DNA from: JBGPIK01 sp041484845
GTDB taxonomy: Bacteria > Desulfobacterota > Binatia > UBA9968
Reading direction: 5' to 3'
Assembly (NCBI GenBank): GCA_041484845.1
Contig: JBGPIK010000008.1
Span: forward strand, 1-45,566
DNA length: 45,566 nucleotides
Below, in pieces: positions 17,339-25,993 of the stretch; the stretch's first letter is position 1, and every line of letters starts with the position of its first letter. The notes under the pieces are model-generated. The model searched no databases. It had not been told where the DNA came from and saw nothing but the letters and a program-made list of their open reading frames with translations. A program made the position numbers and the translations under genes.

Positions 17339-18197
17339 TTTCATTTGTCGCAAGCAAGGCGGGTCTGCGATTTGGATAGATCGAAATCTAATCGGAGGCG
17401 AGCTTCCCGGGTTGCTCCAAAATCCCGACGCTCTGTTTAATCGATCCGATGCCGAAATCATCAAAGATCAACGCAAGATAAAAGTTGCCCGCTTAAGACT
17501 GGTGCTTGGCGGGGAAACCAAATACGTCTACGTCAAACGCTACAATGTTTTCTCCTGGCGCTACAGCGCGATCTCTTTTATCATGCGGTCGCGAGCGTTC
17601 CGATCGCTGCAGGGCGCGGGCATCCTTTTCGAGGCCGACATCGCCACGGCTCGACCCGTGGCGGCTACGGAGTGCCGCCGCTGGGGAGCGTTAAGAAATA
17701 GTTTTTTTCTCTCGGAAGAGATTTCGGGAGGAAAGACCGTCGATGAATACTGGCGCGAGCTCACAACGTCAAAGGACCGGGAGTCACGGCGCCGGCGCCG
17801 CCGTTTTCTACGCGGATTGGCTTTGCTGTTCCGCAAATTGCACGGTGAGAATGTCTATCACAACGATCTTAAGGACGCGAATATCCTTGTGGTGCCGGGC
17901 CAAGAGGGTCATCCGGAGGCGTTTTTTTTGCTTGATCTCGAAGGTCTCCGGCGTTATCGCAAGCTGAACCGCAGACGCAGAGTAAAAAACCTGGTCCAAC
18001 TGAACCGCACGTTCGGACTTTACCTGCGGCGCAGCGATAAACTATTTTTTATCAAGAATTACTTGGCCGACTCTTTCACGGATCGGCGCGAGGCTCGATG
18101 TTGGATCACGGCTGTGCTCGAGCAGAGCCGAAAGAAGGATCGGCAAAAATTGACGAGTAGGGATCCTGCGGCGGCGCGCGCGGGAGGGGACGGCTAA
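17322..18197 (+). CDS. LPS kinase-like protein 3
   Basis: A 291-residue kinase-fold protein with catalytic loop VYHNDLKDANILV (Asp at 182) and metal site FLLDLEGLRRY. YVYVKRYNVFSW holds the probable ATP-binding Lys, and SEEISGGKTVDEYW is hinge-like. The segment RRVKNLVQLNRTFGLYL matches kinase 2, so both are likely paralogues. The start is taken as GTG 17322, inside the end of the glycosyltransferase gene; the frame is open to 17244 but the added residues do not look family-like. Probable target: a heptose or Kdo hydroxyl in the LPS core. It is followed by a 203-base gap, the longest break in this part of the cluster. Confidence 0.77.
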   Translation: MDHYPDFICRKQGGSAIWIDRNLIGGELPGLLQNPDALFNRSDAEIIKDQRKIKVARLRLVLGGETKYVYVKRYNVFSWRYSAISFIMRSRAFRSLQGAGILFEADIATARPVAATECRRWGALRNSFFLSEEISGGKTVDEYWRELTTSKDRESRRRRRRFLRGLALLFRKLHGENVYHNDLKDANILVVPGQEGHPEAFFLLDLEGLRRYRKLNRRRRVKNLVQLNRTFGLYLRRSDKLFFIKNYLADSFTDRREARCWITAVLEQSRKKDRQKLTSRDPAAARAGGDG

Positions 18198-18400
18198 TTC
18201 AGGGCGTTGGCCGTTTGAAGGACGCCGTCTCGGACTCGATGTTCTCAAGTGAACGAGTTTTTAGTCACTGCGATGGGGCACGATATCTTGTCTAAATTGC
18301 GGGATTGTGACAAAAGAGTCCGGCATGGCCATCCGGAATAGTTTGCGGGCCGCATTGCGTGTTGCGCCGGGCTGTTCGTGAGCAAGGTATTTGTTGAACC

Positions 18401-19138
18401 ATGGCAACAATATTCAGAAAACCCAATCCTTTCCCTGACCATCCGTATCTCCTTCTGATAGGTGCTCCTCGCTCCGGAACCACCCTCCTGGCGACCATGA
18501 TCGGCCGGCATACCGATGTCGGCATGCTCAACGAAGATGTCAGCGGCCGCGGCATCGGCATCATACTGGGAAAACAGGTGAGCGGAAACAAACTTTGCGT
18601 TCCGAATCAGATTCGCTTGAGCCATAGAAGTTTCTTCGGCCGCAGGTTCTTAAAGAAAATGGGCTTCGTCGCGGAGGCGCCGAAATCCAAATACTGCATC
18701 CGTGATTATCTGGAACTGCCGAACTTGAAGGTTTTAGCGATTATTCGCGACGGCAACGATTCGGTGTCTTCCATGATAGCGCGGGGCAAAAGCCGGTTAA
18801 GAAAGGCCGCGCGCCGTTGGAGCGAGGCGATCGAAACGATTGACCAACTAATAAAAGAATACGAAGACCGAGTTCTCGTTGTGACATTCGATGAGTTACT
18901 GTTGCAGCCCGCCGCCGTGCTGCACCGAGTTTGCAAGTTTTTAGGCATCACGTTTCAACCGCAGATGCTCGACGGGCCCAGCCATAATCCGTATTACCCT
19001 GAAGCGGAACTGAAGGTGGAAAAGGCTCATCGAAAAAGGCAGGAGGACGGCGACATCTGTTTAACAGATCTTTTGGCGCCGGCGCGCGAAAAATACCAAG
19101 AATTGCTGAAGCGGGCCGCGCAAGAATTGAATGGGTGA
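18401..19138 (+). CDS. PAPS-dependent sulfotransferase-like protein
   Basis: A 245-residue protein with the 5'-phosphosulfate-binding loop LLIGAPRSGTTLLATM at about 18-33 and a 3'-phosphate motif LAIIRDGNDSVSSMI, the two hallmarks of PAPS-dependent sulfotransferases. A further family feature is the pattern VTFDELLLQPAAVLHRVCKFLG near the C-terminal third (quoted in full family form, not exceeding what is needed). It would transfer sulfate from PAPS to a hydroxyl. Its place between an LPS kinase and a WaaE-like transferase suggests a saccharide substrate, that is a sulfated LPS core or surface glycan; this is inference. The ATG at 18401 follows 203 bases of non-coding DNA, so it may have its own promoter. 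Confidence 0.82.
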   Translation: MATIFRKPNPFPDHPYLLLIGAPRSGTTLLATMIGRHTDVGMLNEDVSGRGIGIILGKQVSGNKLCVPNQIRLSHRSFFGRRFLKKMGFVAEAPKSKYCIRDYLELPNLKVLAIIRDGNDSVSSMIARGKSRLRKAARRWSEAIETIDQLIKEYEDRVLVVTFDELLLQPAAVLHRVCKFLGITFQPQMLDGPSHNPYYPEAELKVEKAHRKRQEDGDICLTDLLAPAREKYQELLKRAAQELNG

Positions 19139-19159
19139 AGCAAGGGTGAGTGACGGCTG

Positions 19160-19966
19160 ATGAGTCCCGCAGATACAGGTACGGTTCGACCCACCGTCTC
19201 CGCTATCGTGGTTTGTTTCAACGAGGAAAAGAACATGGGTGCCTGCCTCGAGAGTCTCGGGTGGTGCGACGAAATCGTCGTTGTCGATTCTTTCAGCACG
19301 GACCGTACGGTTGAGATCTGTCGCCGGTATACCGATCGGGTGATCCAAAGGGCGTGGGCAGGATACCGCGATCAAAAGGCTTTCGCCCATTCCCAGGCGA
19401 CCCAAGATTGGGTTTTGCTCGTCGACTCCGACGAGCGCGTGACAGCGGAGCTCAAGGAAGAGATTTGCCAAGCGTTGGCTCAGGATAGGAATGAGTACTC
19501 CGGCTATGCAGTGCCGCGGCTGGTGTTTTATCTCAATCGCTGGTGGCGGCGCGGAGGTTGGTATCCGGACTATGACGTGCGGCTGTTTCGCCGGGAGCGC
19601 GCCACGTGGGGCGGCTCCGATCCCCACGAGAGAATTCTAGTGGATGGCAATATCCGGCGTTTGCGAAATCCGCTTCATCATTTCACGTATCGGGACATCG
19701 AGGACCACTTGCAACGCATTAATCGATTCACCTCGATTTCAGCGCGGGAGTTGAAAAAAAGCGGTCAACGTTGGCGCTTGGCGGATGCGCTCTTGCGGCC
19801 GGCGGGACGCTTTTTTCGCTCCTACTTTTTGCAGCGCGGGTTCATGGAAGGATTTGCCGGATTTTATGTCGCGGTTACGGCCGCCGTGTATGTATTTCTC
19901 AAGTATGCTAAGCTCTGGGAACTCGAAGCGGAGGAGAAAAACGACGTTGATCGGAAGCGGTCATAG
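19160..19966 (+). CDS. GT2 glycosyltransferase, WaaE/KdtX-like
   Basis: A 268-residue GT-A enzyme with TVSAIVVCFNEEKNMGACLE at the N-terminus, the metal/nucleotide motif LLVDSDERVT, and the conserved GWYPDYDVRLFRRERATW and DPHERILVDG regions. The Tyr/Asp/Arg-rich middle and C-terminal membrane-associated helix (FYVAVTAAVYVFLKYAKLW) match the WaaE/KdtX family, which adds glucose or a similar hexose to the LPS inner core. It is 21 bases after the sulfotransferase, and its end overlaps the next glycosyltransferase by 20 bases. Confidence 0.87.
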   Translation: MSPADTGTVRPTVSAIVVCFNEEKNMGACLESLGWCDEIVVVDSFSTDRTVEICRRYTDRVIQRAWAGYRDQKAFAHSQATQDWVLLVDSDERVTAELKEEICQALAQDRNEYSGYAVPRLVFYLNRWWRRGGWYPDYDVRLFRRERATWGGSDPHERILVDGNIRRLRNPLHHFTYRDIEDHLQRINRFTSISARELKKSGQRWRLADALLRPAGRFFRSYFLQRGFMEGFAGFYVAVTAAVYVFLKYAKLWELEAEEKNDVDRKRS

Positions 19967-21095
19967 CCGCCTCCTTAAGATTCTGCACATTGATCCTGAG
20001 AAGTACTGGGGCGGTGGGGAGGCGCAAGTATTCGGGCTGTTAGCTTATCTTGCCAAGCAGGGACACCGTAATGATCTGCTCACTCATCCTCACGGGAAAC
20101 TATGGGAGCAGAGTCAAAAGCTGAATGTGCGCTGCTTTCCCTTGGTTGTTCGCAACGAATTGGACATAAGAGAGATTCCCAAAATCCGCCGGCTGATCCG
20201 CGCCGCGAAGTATGATGTTGTGCATTTTCATACCAAACGCGCGCATGCGCTTTCGCCGTGGTTGCCGCACGGTCAGGAGCGGCCGAAGTATGTGGTTACC
20301 CGGAGAATGGATTATCCGCAAACGAACAATTGGTACACGCGCTATCTCTACAATCGCGGCGTCGATGCGGTGATTGCCATCTCTCAACCCATCGCGGATG
20401 TTTTAATAAGATCGGGAGTAGATCGTGGAAAAATTCGCGTCATTCACAGCGGAATCGATCCCGCGCAATTTACGGCACCGCAGCGAGAAAGCACGTCCGA
20501 GCCGGGCACGCCGATTATCGGCACGGTAGCCCATCTGGAAGCGAGAAAAGGGCATCACTACCTTCTGCAAGCCGCCCGCCTACTCAAGGAACGAGGTTAT
20601 CGCTTTAAAGTCGCGCTCGCCGGTGACGGATCCTTGAAACCGGCCTTGGAGGCGATGGCAAAATCGCTAACTTTATGGGAAGAGGTGACCTTTCTCGGCT
20701 TTGTATCCGACGTGCCGAAATTCCTAACGGCGATCGATATTTTCGTATTGCCGTCGCTCTATGAAGGATTGGGAGTTGCCGCGCTCGAGGCGATGGCGGC
20801 GGCCAAAGCGGTAGTCGCCTCACGGGTCGGCGGGCTTGCGGATCTGGTCACTGATGCCAAGACCGGGTTTTTAGTTCCGCCGGCGGATGCGGAAGCGCTC
20901 GCGGGCGCAGTGGCAAAACTTCTGGATGACAAAACATTGCGCGCGACCTTCGGACAGAAGGGCGCCCTGCGCGTGAGAGAACATTTTACCGTCGAGGAAA
21001 TGGCAAAAAAAAACGAAGTCTGCTATTACGCGATGCTGCGTGGCGCGGCGTCGGGCCATTCCGGTAGCAAAAAAGCAAATGAAAACATCTCTTGA
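19947..21095 (+). CDS. GT4 glycosyltransferase
   Basis: A 382-residue GT-B protein: KILHIDPEKYWGGGEAQVFG at the N-terminus, DVVHFHTKRAHALSP in the acceptor domain, VIHSGIDPAQF at the domain junction, GTVAHLEARKGHHYLL and the donor site LPSLYEGLGVAALEAMA (E-x7-E). The long open frame runs back to 19785, but the real start is probably TTG 19947, with GGAGG about eleven bases upstream and inside the end of the preceding gene. The sugar it transfers is unknown; by context it is an LPS core or O-chain enzyme. Its stop lies inside the start of the heptose kinase gene. Confidence 0.84.
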   Translation: MIGSGHSRLLKILHIDPEKYWGGGEAQVFGLLAYLAKQGHRNDLLTHPHGKLWEQSQKLNVRCFPLVVRNELDIREIPKIRRLIRAAKYDVVHFHTKRAHALSPWLPHGQERPKYVVTRRMDYPQTNNWYTRYLYNRGVDAVIAISQPIADVLIRSGVDRGKIRVIHSGIDPAQFTAPQRESTSEPGTPIIGTVAHLEARKGHHYLLQAARLLKERGYRFKVALAGDGSLKPALEAMAKSLTLWEEVTFLGFVSDVPKFLTAIDIFVLPSLYEGLGVAALEAMAAAKAVVASRVGGLADLVTDAKTGFLVPPADAEALAGAVAKLLDDKTLRATFGQKGALRVREHFTVEEMAKKNEVCYYAMLRGAASGHSGSKKANENIS

Positions 21096-22062
21096 AATCG
21101 TGACTGAATTCGCGAAAAAAGAGCTGCTGGTCATAGGCGACCTCATGCTGGATCGGTTTATCTGGGGCGACGTCGAACGGATTTCGCCGGAGGCTCCGGT
21201 CCCGGTGCTGCGGGTGACTTCCGAGAGTTTCCGCCTGGGAGGCGCCGCCAACGTGATCCATAACGTGCGCAGTCTCGGCGGACGGGTGACGGCGTGCGGA
21301 ATCGTCGGCAATGATACTGCGGGGAGAAGAGTCATACAGGAATTGCGCCGCGTGGGGGCGTCCACCGCGGGAATCATTCCCGATCGCCGCTATCAAACGA
21401 TTCAAAAAACCCGCGTCATCGCGCGGCCGCGTCACCAGCAGATTGTCCGCCTCGACCGGGAGAATTATGAGGCGATCGCCGAGCGTTGCTTGAAACGGCT
21501 ACGGGAATTCGTTCTGAGCCGCGCCGATCGATACGATGGCATCATCATATCGGATTACGGCAAAGGTGTGATTCACGAAGAGCTGTTGGCACTGGTGGGG
21601 CAACTGGCGCGCCAAAAGAAAGTCATTTGTGTCATCGATCCGAAAAGAGAAAACTATTCGCGGTATTCCTTCCCCACGCTGGTCACGCCGAATAAGGACG
21701 AGGCGAGCCAGGCGTCGGGTGTGGCCATTCATGACGACGCGACGTTGATCGCCGCCGGTCGGAAACTGGTCAAAAAGTGGCAAGCCAAGGCCGTCCTCAT
21801 CACGCGCGGCCCGGAGGGAATGAGTCTTTTCGGCTCGCGGGGTTCCATCACGCATTTTCCAACGGAAGCGAAAGAAATTTTCGACGTCACGGGCGCTGGC
21901 GATACCGTCGTCGCGGTTTGCGCGTTGGCGCTTGCGTGCGGGAGCAGCTTCGAAGATGCCGCCGTCATGGCTAACGTAGCGGCCGGTTTGGTCGGCGACG
22001 AAGTCGGCACCGTCGCGGTGGCGGCGGAAAAACTCAAAAACACGATCAGGAACAGACTATGA
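21079..22062 (+). CDS. hldA: D-glycero-beta-D-manno-heptose-7-phosphate kinase (HldA / RfaE1 domain)
   Basis: A 327-residue PfkB/ribokinase-family kinase that makes heptose 1,7-bisphosphate in the ADP-heptose pathway feeding the two heptosyltransferases upstream. The family start LLVIGDLMLDRFIWGDVERI, the substrate lid SPEAPVPVLRV, FRLGGAANV and the anion hole/catalytic motif DVTGAGDTVVA (catalytic Asp about 275) are all present. It is the kinase half only; in many proteobacteria this domain is fused to a nucleotidyltransferase (HldE), which here is a separate gene at 25994-26464. ATG 21079 overlaps the upstream glycosyltransferase stop. Confidence 0.93.
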   Translation: MKTSLEIVTEFAKKELLVIGDLMLDRFIWGDVERISPEAPVPVLRVTSESFRLGGAANVIHNVRSLGGRVTACGIVGNDTAGRRVIQELRRVGASTAGIIPDRRYQTIQKTRVIARPRHQQIVRLDRENYEAIAERCLKRLREFVLSRADRYDGIIISDYGKGVIHEELLALVGQLARQKKVICVIDPKRENYSRYSFPTLVTPNKDEASQASGVAIHDDATLIAAGRKLVKKWQAKAVLITRGPEGMSLFGSRGSITHFPTEAKEIFDVTGAGDTVVAVCALALACGSSFEDAAVMANVAAGLVGDEVGTVAVAAEKLKNTIRNRL

Positions 22063-22925
22063 AAAGCATGACGGGTTACGGCGAGGGAGCGCATCCCGTG
22101 CAAGGGACTAAAATTACCGTCCAGGTGAAAAGCTTGAACCATCGCCACTTGGATCTGCAACTCAGGGTTCCGCGCGAGTATCTATCTCTGGAGGAAGAGA
22201 TCCGCAAGACCGTGCGCGAAAGGGTTTCGCGCGGGCGCGTTGAGGTCTTCGTGAACCGCTTTGCCCAGAATGGGCGCACGCGCAAAGTCGAATTGGACGA
22301 AGAATTGTTGGGCCAATATCTCCTGGCCATCCGGCGCGCGAAAAAGAAATATCAACTTAGCGGTGACATCGGGGTTTCGCTGTTTTCCTCTTTGCCCGAT
22401 ATCTTTCATGTCAAAGAGATCGAGGGGGATGCCGCGAGCGAGAGACGCGCCCTGTTGACCGCCCTGGATGGCGCGCTCAAGAAACTGCAGTTGTCTCGAG
22501 AACGGGAAGGGCGGCGGCTCAGCCATGACATGCAAACGCAAATCAAACAATTAAAAAAAATCTCGGTAACGTTGGAACACAGTGCGGCGGAGCTCGGTAC
22601 TCGTCTGCAGAGGCCGTCGGCTGCGACAAAAGAAGAGGTGACAGCGGCCCGGAGCGAAAAAAATGGCAGCGATGCGGGTGGCTGGTTGCTCAAGGGGGAC
22701 ATTAATGAGGAGGTCGTACGCTTGAAGAGTCATATCACAGCGTTGGCTCAATTTATTCATGAAACGGAACCGGTGGGTAAAAAGATCGACTTTATTCTTC
22801 AGGAAGTTCAGCGCGAGCTCAATACCATCAGCTCAAAGGTTCCTCAGCTTTCGGTCGTACAATTGGTCCTGGAAGGCAAGGAAAGAGTGGAAAAGATACG
22901 GGAACAGACACAAAACATCGAATGA
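22059..22925 (+). CDS. yicC: YicC/YloC-family endoribonuclease
   Basis: A 288-residue protein with the full family architecture: the N-terminal YicC domain opening KSMTGYGEGAHPVQGTKITV with LNHRHLDLQLRVPREYL, and the C-terminal DUF1732 domain ending KIREQTQNIE after FILQEVQRELNTISSK. Family members are endoribonucleases; the gene is nearly always beside gmk, as here. ATG 22059 overlaps the hldA stop by four bases (ATGA), and the stop overlaps gmk in the same way. Confidence 0.92.
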   Translation: MKSMTGYGEGAHPVQGTKITVQVKSLNHRHLDLQLRVPREYLSLEEEIRKTVRERVSRGRVEVFVNRFAQNGRTRKVELDEELLGQYLLAIRRAKKKYQLSGDIGVSLFSSLPDIFHVKEIEGDAASERRALLTALDGALKKLQLSREREGRRLSHDMQTQIKQLKKISVTLEHSAAELGTRLQRPSAATKEEVTAARSEKNGSDAGGWLLKGDINEEVVRLKSHITALAQFIHETEPVGKKIDFILQEVQRELNTISSKVPQLSVVQLVLEGKERVEKIREQTQNIE

Positions 22926-23575
22926 TTCGCGGCGCGCCTGCATTGGGTAAACGGCAGGGCATTATTTTCATTGTTTCGGCTCCATCGGGGGCCGGCAAGA
23001 CAACGCTCACAAATGCATTGCGTTCGATCTTTCCGGAAATCCGGATGTCGGTTTCGTGTACGACGCGAGCGCGCCGCAACGGCGAAGTGAATGGCCGGGA
23101 TTATCAATTTTTAACGGCGCGCCAGTTCACCGCGATGCGTGCCCGGAAGCAATTTGCCGAGTGGGCGCGCGTGCACGGCTATCTTTACGGCACACCGCGC
23201 AAGCCCCTGGATCGATGCATTGCCACGGGATGCGATATGCTCCTCGACATTGATGTTCAAGGCGCGCGCAAGATTAAAAACCGTTATCCACAGGCGGTCT
23301 CAATCTTTCTTTTGCCGCCGTCTATGCGCGAGTTGCGACGCCGGCTCGCTTTACGGGCAACCGACACTGAAGCCATCATCAGCCGGCGGCTGGCGAATGC
23401 CCGAGGTGAAATCCGCAGCATAATTTATTATGATTATTTCGTGGTCAATCGACGGGTTGAACAAGCGGTCGAAGATTTGAAGTCCATTGTACGGGCTGAG
23501 CGGGCCAAGACCTCGCGGATCGTTAAGTGGCCAATGGATGCGCTGGGGCTGCGGCCGATCAGAAGGCGGCGCTGA
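22922..23575 (+). CDS. gmk: Guanylate kinase
   Basis: A 217-residue GMP kinase (GMP + ATP to GDP + ADP) with P-loop FIVSAPSGAGKTTLTNAL, the GMP-binding region SVSCTTRARRNGEVNGRDY, and LLDIDVQGARKIKNRYP. The start ATG 22922 overlaps the yicC stop. The usual neighbour rpoZ does not follow; the stop overlaps the rel start (TGATG), so rpoZ has been lost from this position (see 36837-37031). There is a short basic C-terminal extension. Confidence 0.95.
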   Translation: MIRGAPALGKRQGIIFIVSAPSGAGKTTLTNALRSIFPEIRMSVSCTTRARRNGEVNGRDYQFLTARQFTAMRARKQFAEWARVHGYLYGTPRKPLDRCIATGCDMLLDIDVQGARKIKNRYPQAVSIFLLPPSMRELRRRLALRATDTEAIISRRLANARGEIRSIIYYDYFVVNRRVEQAVEDLKSIVRAERAKTSRIVKWPMDALGLRPIRRRR

Positions 23576-25779
23576 TGAAAAATATCAACGACCTGGTTGA
23601 GAAGATTCGATCGTATTATCCCGCCGCCGACGTGGAACCGGTCCGTAAAGCCTATGACTTCTCGGCTAAAGTGCACAAAGGCCAAAAAAGGGCATCGGGG
23701 GAGCCCTACCTCATTCATCCCATCGCCGTCGCCAATATCATCGCCGATCTAAGGCTCGATGTGCCCAGCGTCGTGGGCGGCCTGCTGCACGATACCGTCG
23801 AGGACACCCTCACCACCTTGGAGGAGGTGAAAAGCCTTTTCGGTCGCGAAGTGGCGGCCCTGGTCGATGGCGTGACCAAACTTAGCCGCACGAATTTTAT
23901 CAGCCGCGAAGAAAAGCAAGCGGAGAATTTCCGCAAAATGCTTCTCGCGATGGGGAAAGACGTGAGGGTTATTCTCATCAAGCTCGCCGATCGCGTGCAC
24001 AACATGCGCACCCTCGATCACCTTCCTCTGGAAAAGCAAATCCTCACGGCGCAAGAGACCCTCGATATCTATGCGCCCCTGTCCCACCGTCTCGGCATCG
24101 CCTGGATCAAAAGCGAGTTGGAAGACTGGTCGCTCAAATATCTTCACCCGGAGATCTATTATCAGCTCAAGCGCAATGTCGCCAAGAAGAAGAGCGATCG
24201 GGAAAAGTATATCGACGAAGTCATTTCGATCATCAGTAAAAAACTCGAGGTCGAAGGCATGGACGCGGATATCAGCGGCAGGCCGAAGCACTTTTATAGT
24301 ATTTATCAAAAAATGGAGAGCCAGAATCTGCTGTACGATCAGATTTACGATCTCGTGGCGTTTCGGATATTGGTCGATACGCCGAGGGAATGCTACGAGA
24401 CGCTGGGCCTCATCCATGCGCAGTGGCGGCCGGTGCCCGGACGATTCAAGGACTATATCGCGCTGCCCAAATCGAACATGTACCAGTCGCTGCACACGAG
24501 CGTGATCGGACCTTACGGCGAGCGGATTGAAATTCAAATCCGCACCCATGAAATGCACCGCATCGCGGAAGAAGGGATCGCCGCCCACTGGCGCTATAAG
24601 GAAGGGGAAGATTATCAAGTCAGCGATATCCAGCGCTTCGCCTGGCTGCGCCAGCTCCTGGAATGGCAGGAAAACCTGCAAGATCCGCAGGAGTTTTTAC
24701 ACAGCCTCAAAGAGGACCTTTTCTCTACCGAGCTGTACGTGTTTACGCCGCGGGGCGATCTGCTCAACTTCCCCAAAGGCTCGACCATCATCGACTTTGC
24801 CTACCGGATTCATACCGTAGTCGGACATCACTGCTCGGGCGCGCGCGTGAACGGGCAATTGGTTTCTCTCAAGTACATTCTGAGGAGCGGCGATACGGTG
24901 GAAATTGTCACCACGCCGCAGCAGGTCCCCGGCCGGGATTGGCTCAAATGGGCGAAGACCTCGCGGGCCAAGTCCAAAATCAGAAATTGGCTGAAATCGC
25001 AGCAACGCGAGCGCAGCGTCGCGCTCGGGCGCGAGATTCTCGACAGCGACCTGCATCGCCATCAACTCGACTATGCGACGTTGCGCGAGCAAGGAAAGAT
25101 CGACGCCGTGATCAAAGAATTGGGCATGAAGGATGAAGAGGCTCTTTTGGCGAGTCTCGGCTACGGCAGAATTACCACGCGCAACGTCCTGGCGAAATTG
25201 GTGCCCCCGGATAAGCTGGAAAGCGGAACCAAAAAGCCGGGCGGCGCGCTGGCCAATCTTTTTCGCCTGGTATCGTCGCAAAAACGTGGTTTGGGCATTC
25301 GCGTGAAGGGGGTGGACGATGTTCTAGTCCGGTTCGCCCTCTGCTGCCATCCGCTGCCGGGTGAAAATATCGTCGGCTTTATCACTCGGGGGAGAGGCGT
25401 GACAGTTCACACGGTGGGCTGCGCGACGGTTCTGGAGAGCGATCCGCATCGCAAGATCGAAGTCAGTTGGGAAGAAAACGGCCAGCCGCCACGTCCGGTG
25501 AAGATCGAGGTGACCTGTGTGGACGAGCCGGGGCTATTGGCCGCGATCAGCTCGGCGATCACGAGCGCGGAGGCCAATATCGCGCGTGCCCAAGTGCGCA
25601 CCTTCACCGGGGGGAAGGCGCTCAACACCTTTGAAGTGATGATTAAAAACTCGGAGCACCTCAAGCGCGTGTTGCAAAATATCTCGAAGGTAAAAGGTGT
25701 GTACAAAGCCGTCCGCGCCCGCGGCCGCACGGGCGGCAGGACGGAAAGAGATCAAGTCAACCGAGGGGAATTGCAATAA
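23575..25779 (+). CDS. rel: Bifunctional (p)ppGpp synthetase/hydrolase (Rel/SpoT)
   Basis: A 734-residue long RSH protein. The HD hydrolase domain is at about 25-195 with intact LLHDTVEDT (HD at 72-73). The synthetase domain carries RFKDYIALPKSNMYQSLHT around 288-306; RxKD rather than ExDD marks a bifunctional, Mg-type Rel. A TGS domain (LYVFTPRGDLLNFPKGSTII, about 385-445), a conserved zinc-finger/CC region with FALCCHPLPGENI, and a C-terminal ACT domain (VDEPGLLAAISSAI) follow. It makes and breaks the stringent-response alarmone. ATG 23575 overlaps the gmk stop; the frame is open further upstream over gmk only by chance. Confidence 0.95.
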   Translation: MKNINDLVEKIRSYYPAADVEPVRKAYDFSAKVHKGQKRASGEPYLIHPIAVANIIADLRLDVPSVVGGLLHDTVEDTLTTLEEVKSLFGREVAALVDGVTKLSRTNFISREEKQAENFRKMLLAMGKDVRVILIKLADRVHNMRTLDHLPLEKQILTAQETLDIYAPLSHRLGIAWIKSELEDWSLKYLHPEIYYQLKRNVAKKKSDREKYIDEVISIISKKLEVEGMDADISGRPKHFYSIYQKMESQNLLYDQIYDLVAFRILVDTPRECYETLGLIHAQWRPVPGRFKDYIALPKSNMYQSLHTSVIGPYGERIEIQIRTHEMHRIAEEGIAAHWRYKEGEDYQVSDIQRFAWLRQLLEWQENLQDPQEFLHSLKEDLFSTELYVFTPRGDLLNFPKGSTIIDFAYRIHTVVGHHCSGARVNGQLVSLKYILRSGDTVEIVTTPQQVPGRDWLKWAKTSRAKSKIRNWLKSQQRERSVALGREILDSDLHRHQLDYATLREQGKIDAVIKELGMKDEEALLASLGYGRITTRNVLAKLVPPDKLESGTKKPGGALANLFRLVSSQKRGLGIRVKGVDDVLVRFALCCHPLPGENIVGFITRGRGVTVHTVGCATVLESDPHRKIEVSWEENGQPPRPVKIEVTCVDEPGLLAAISSAITSAEANIARAQVRTFTGGKALNTFEVMIKNSEHLKRVLQNISKVKGVYKAVRARGRTGGRTERDQVNRGELQ

Positions 25780-25797
25780 ATCACGCGCAAAAAACAA

Positions 25798-25989
25798 TCA
25801 CGCCACTTTTTTCACGCGACCTGAGTGGATGCAGTCCGTGCATACCAGCGCCCGTTTCACGTGACCGTCGAAATTGGCTTTGACGCGTTGCAGATTGGGA
25901 CGCCAAACCCGTTTGGTTTTATTGTTGGCATGACTCACGTTGTTGCCGACGGAGCGCCTTTTGCCGCAAATTGAACAGATCCTTGCCAT
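25798..25989 (-). CDS. rpmB: 50S ribosomal protein L28
   Basis: A 63-residue protein with MARICSICGKRRSVGNNVSH at the start and RVKANFDGHVKRALVCTDC toward the end. CxxC (SICGK region) and CTDC form the zinc-binding pairs of the Cys-containing L28 type. The ATG (complement of 25987-25989) is preferred over an upstream start since AGGAG lies about eight bases before it, inside the end of the upstream nucleotidyltransferase gene. It is convergent with rel, 18 bases from its stop, with no terminator visible between them. Confidence 0.95.
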   Translation of the reverse strand: MARICSICGKRRSVGNNVSHANNKTKRVWRPNLQRVKANFDGHVKRALVCTDCIHSGRVKKVA

Positions 25990-25993
25990 AAGA

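Noticed and set aside
23749..24681. 310-codon minus-strand open frame inside rel
   Set aside because: Antisense to the strongly conserved Rel synthetase region; no start signal and no recognisable motif.
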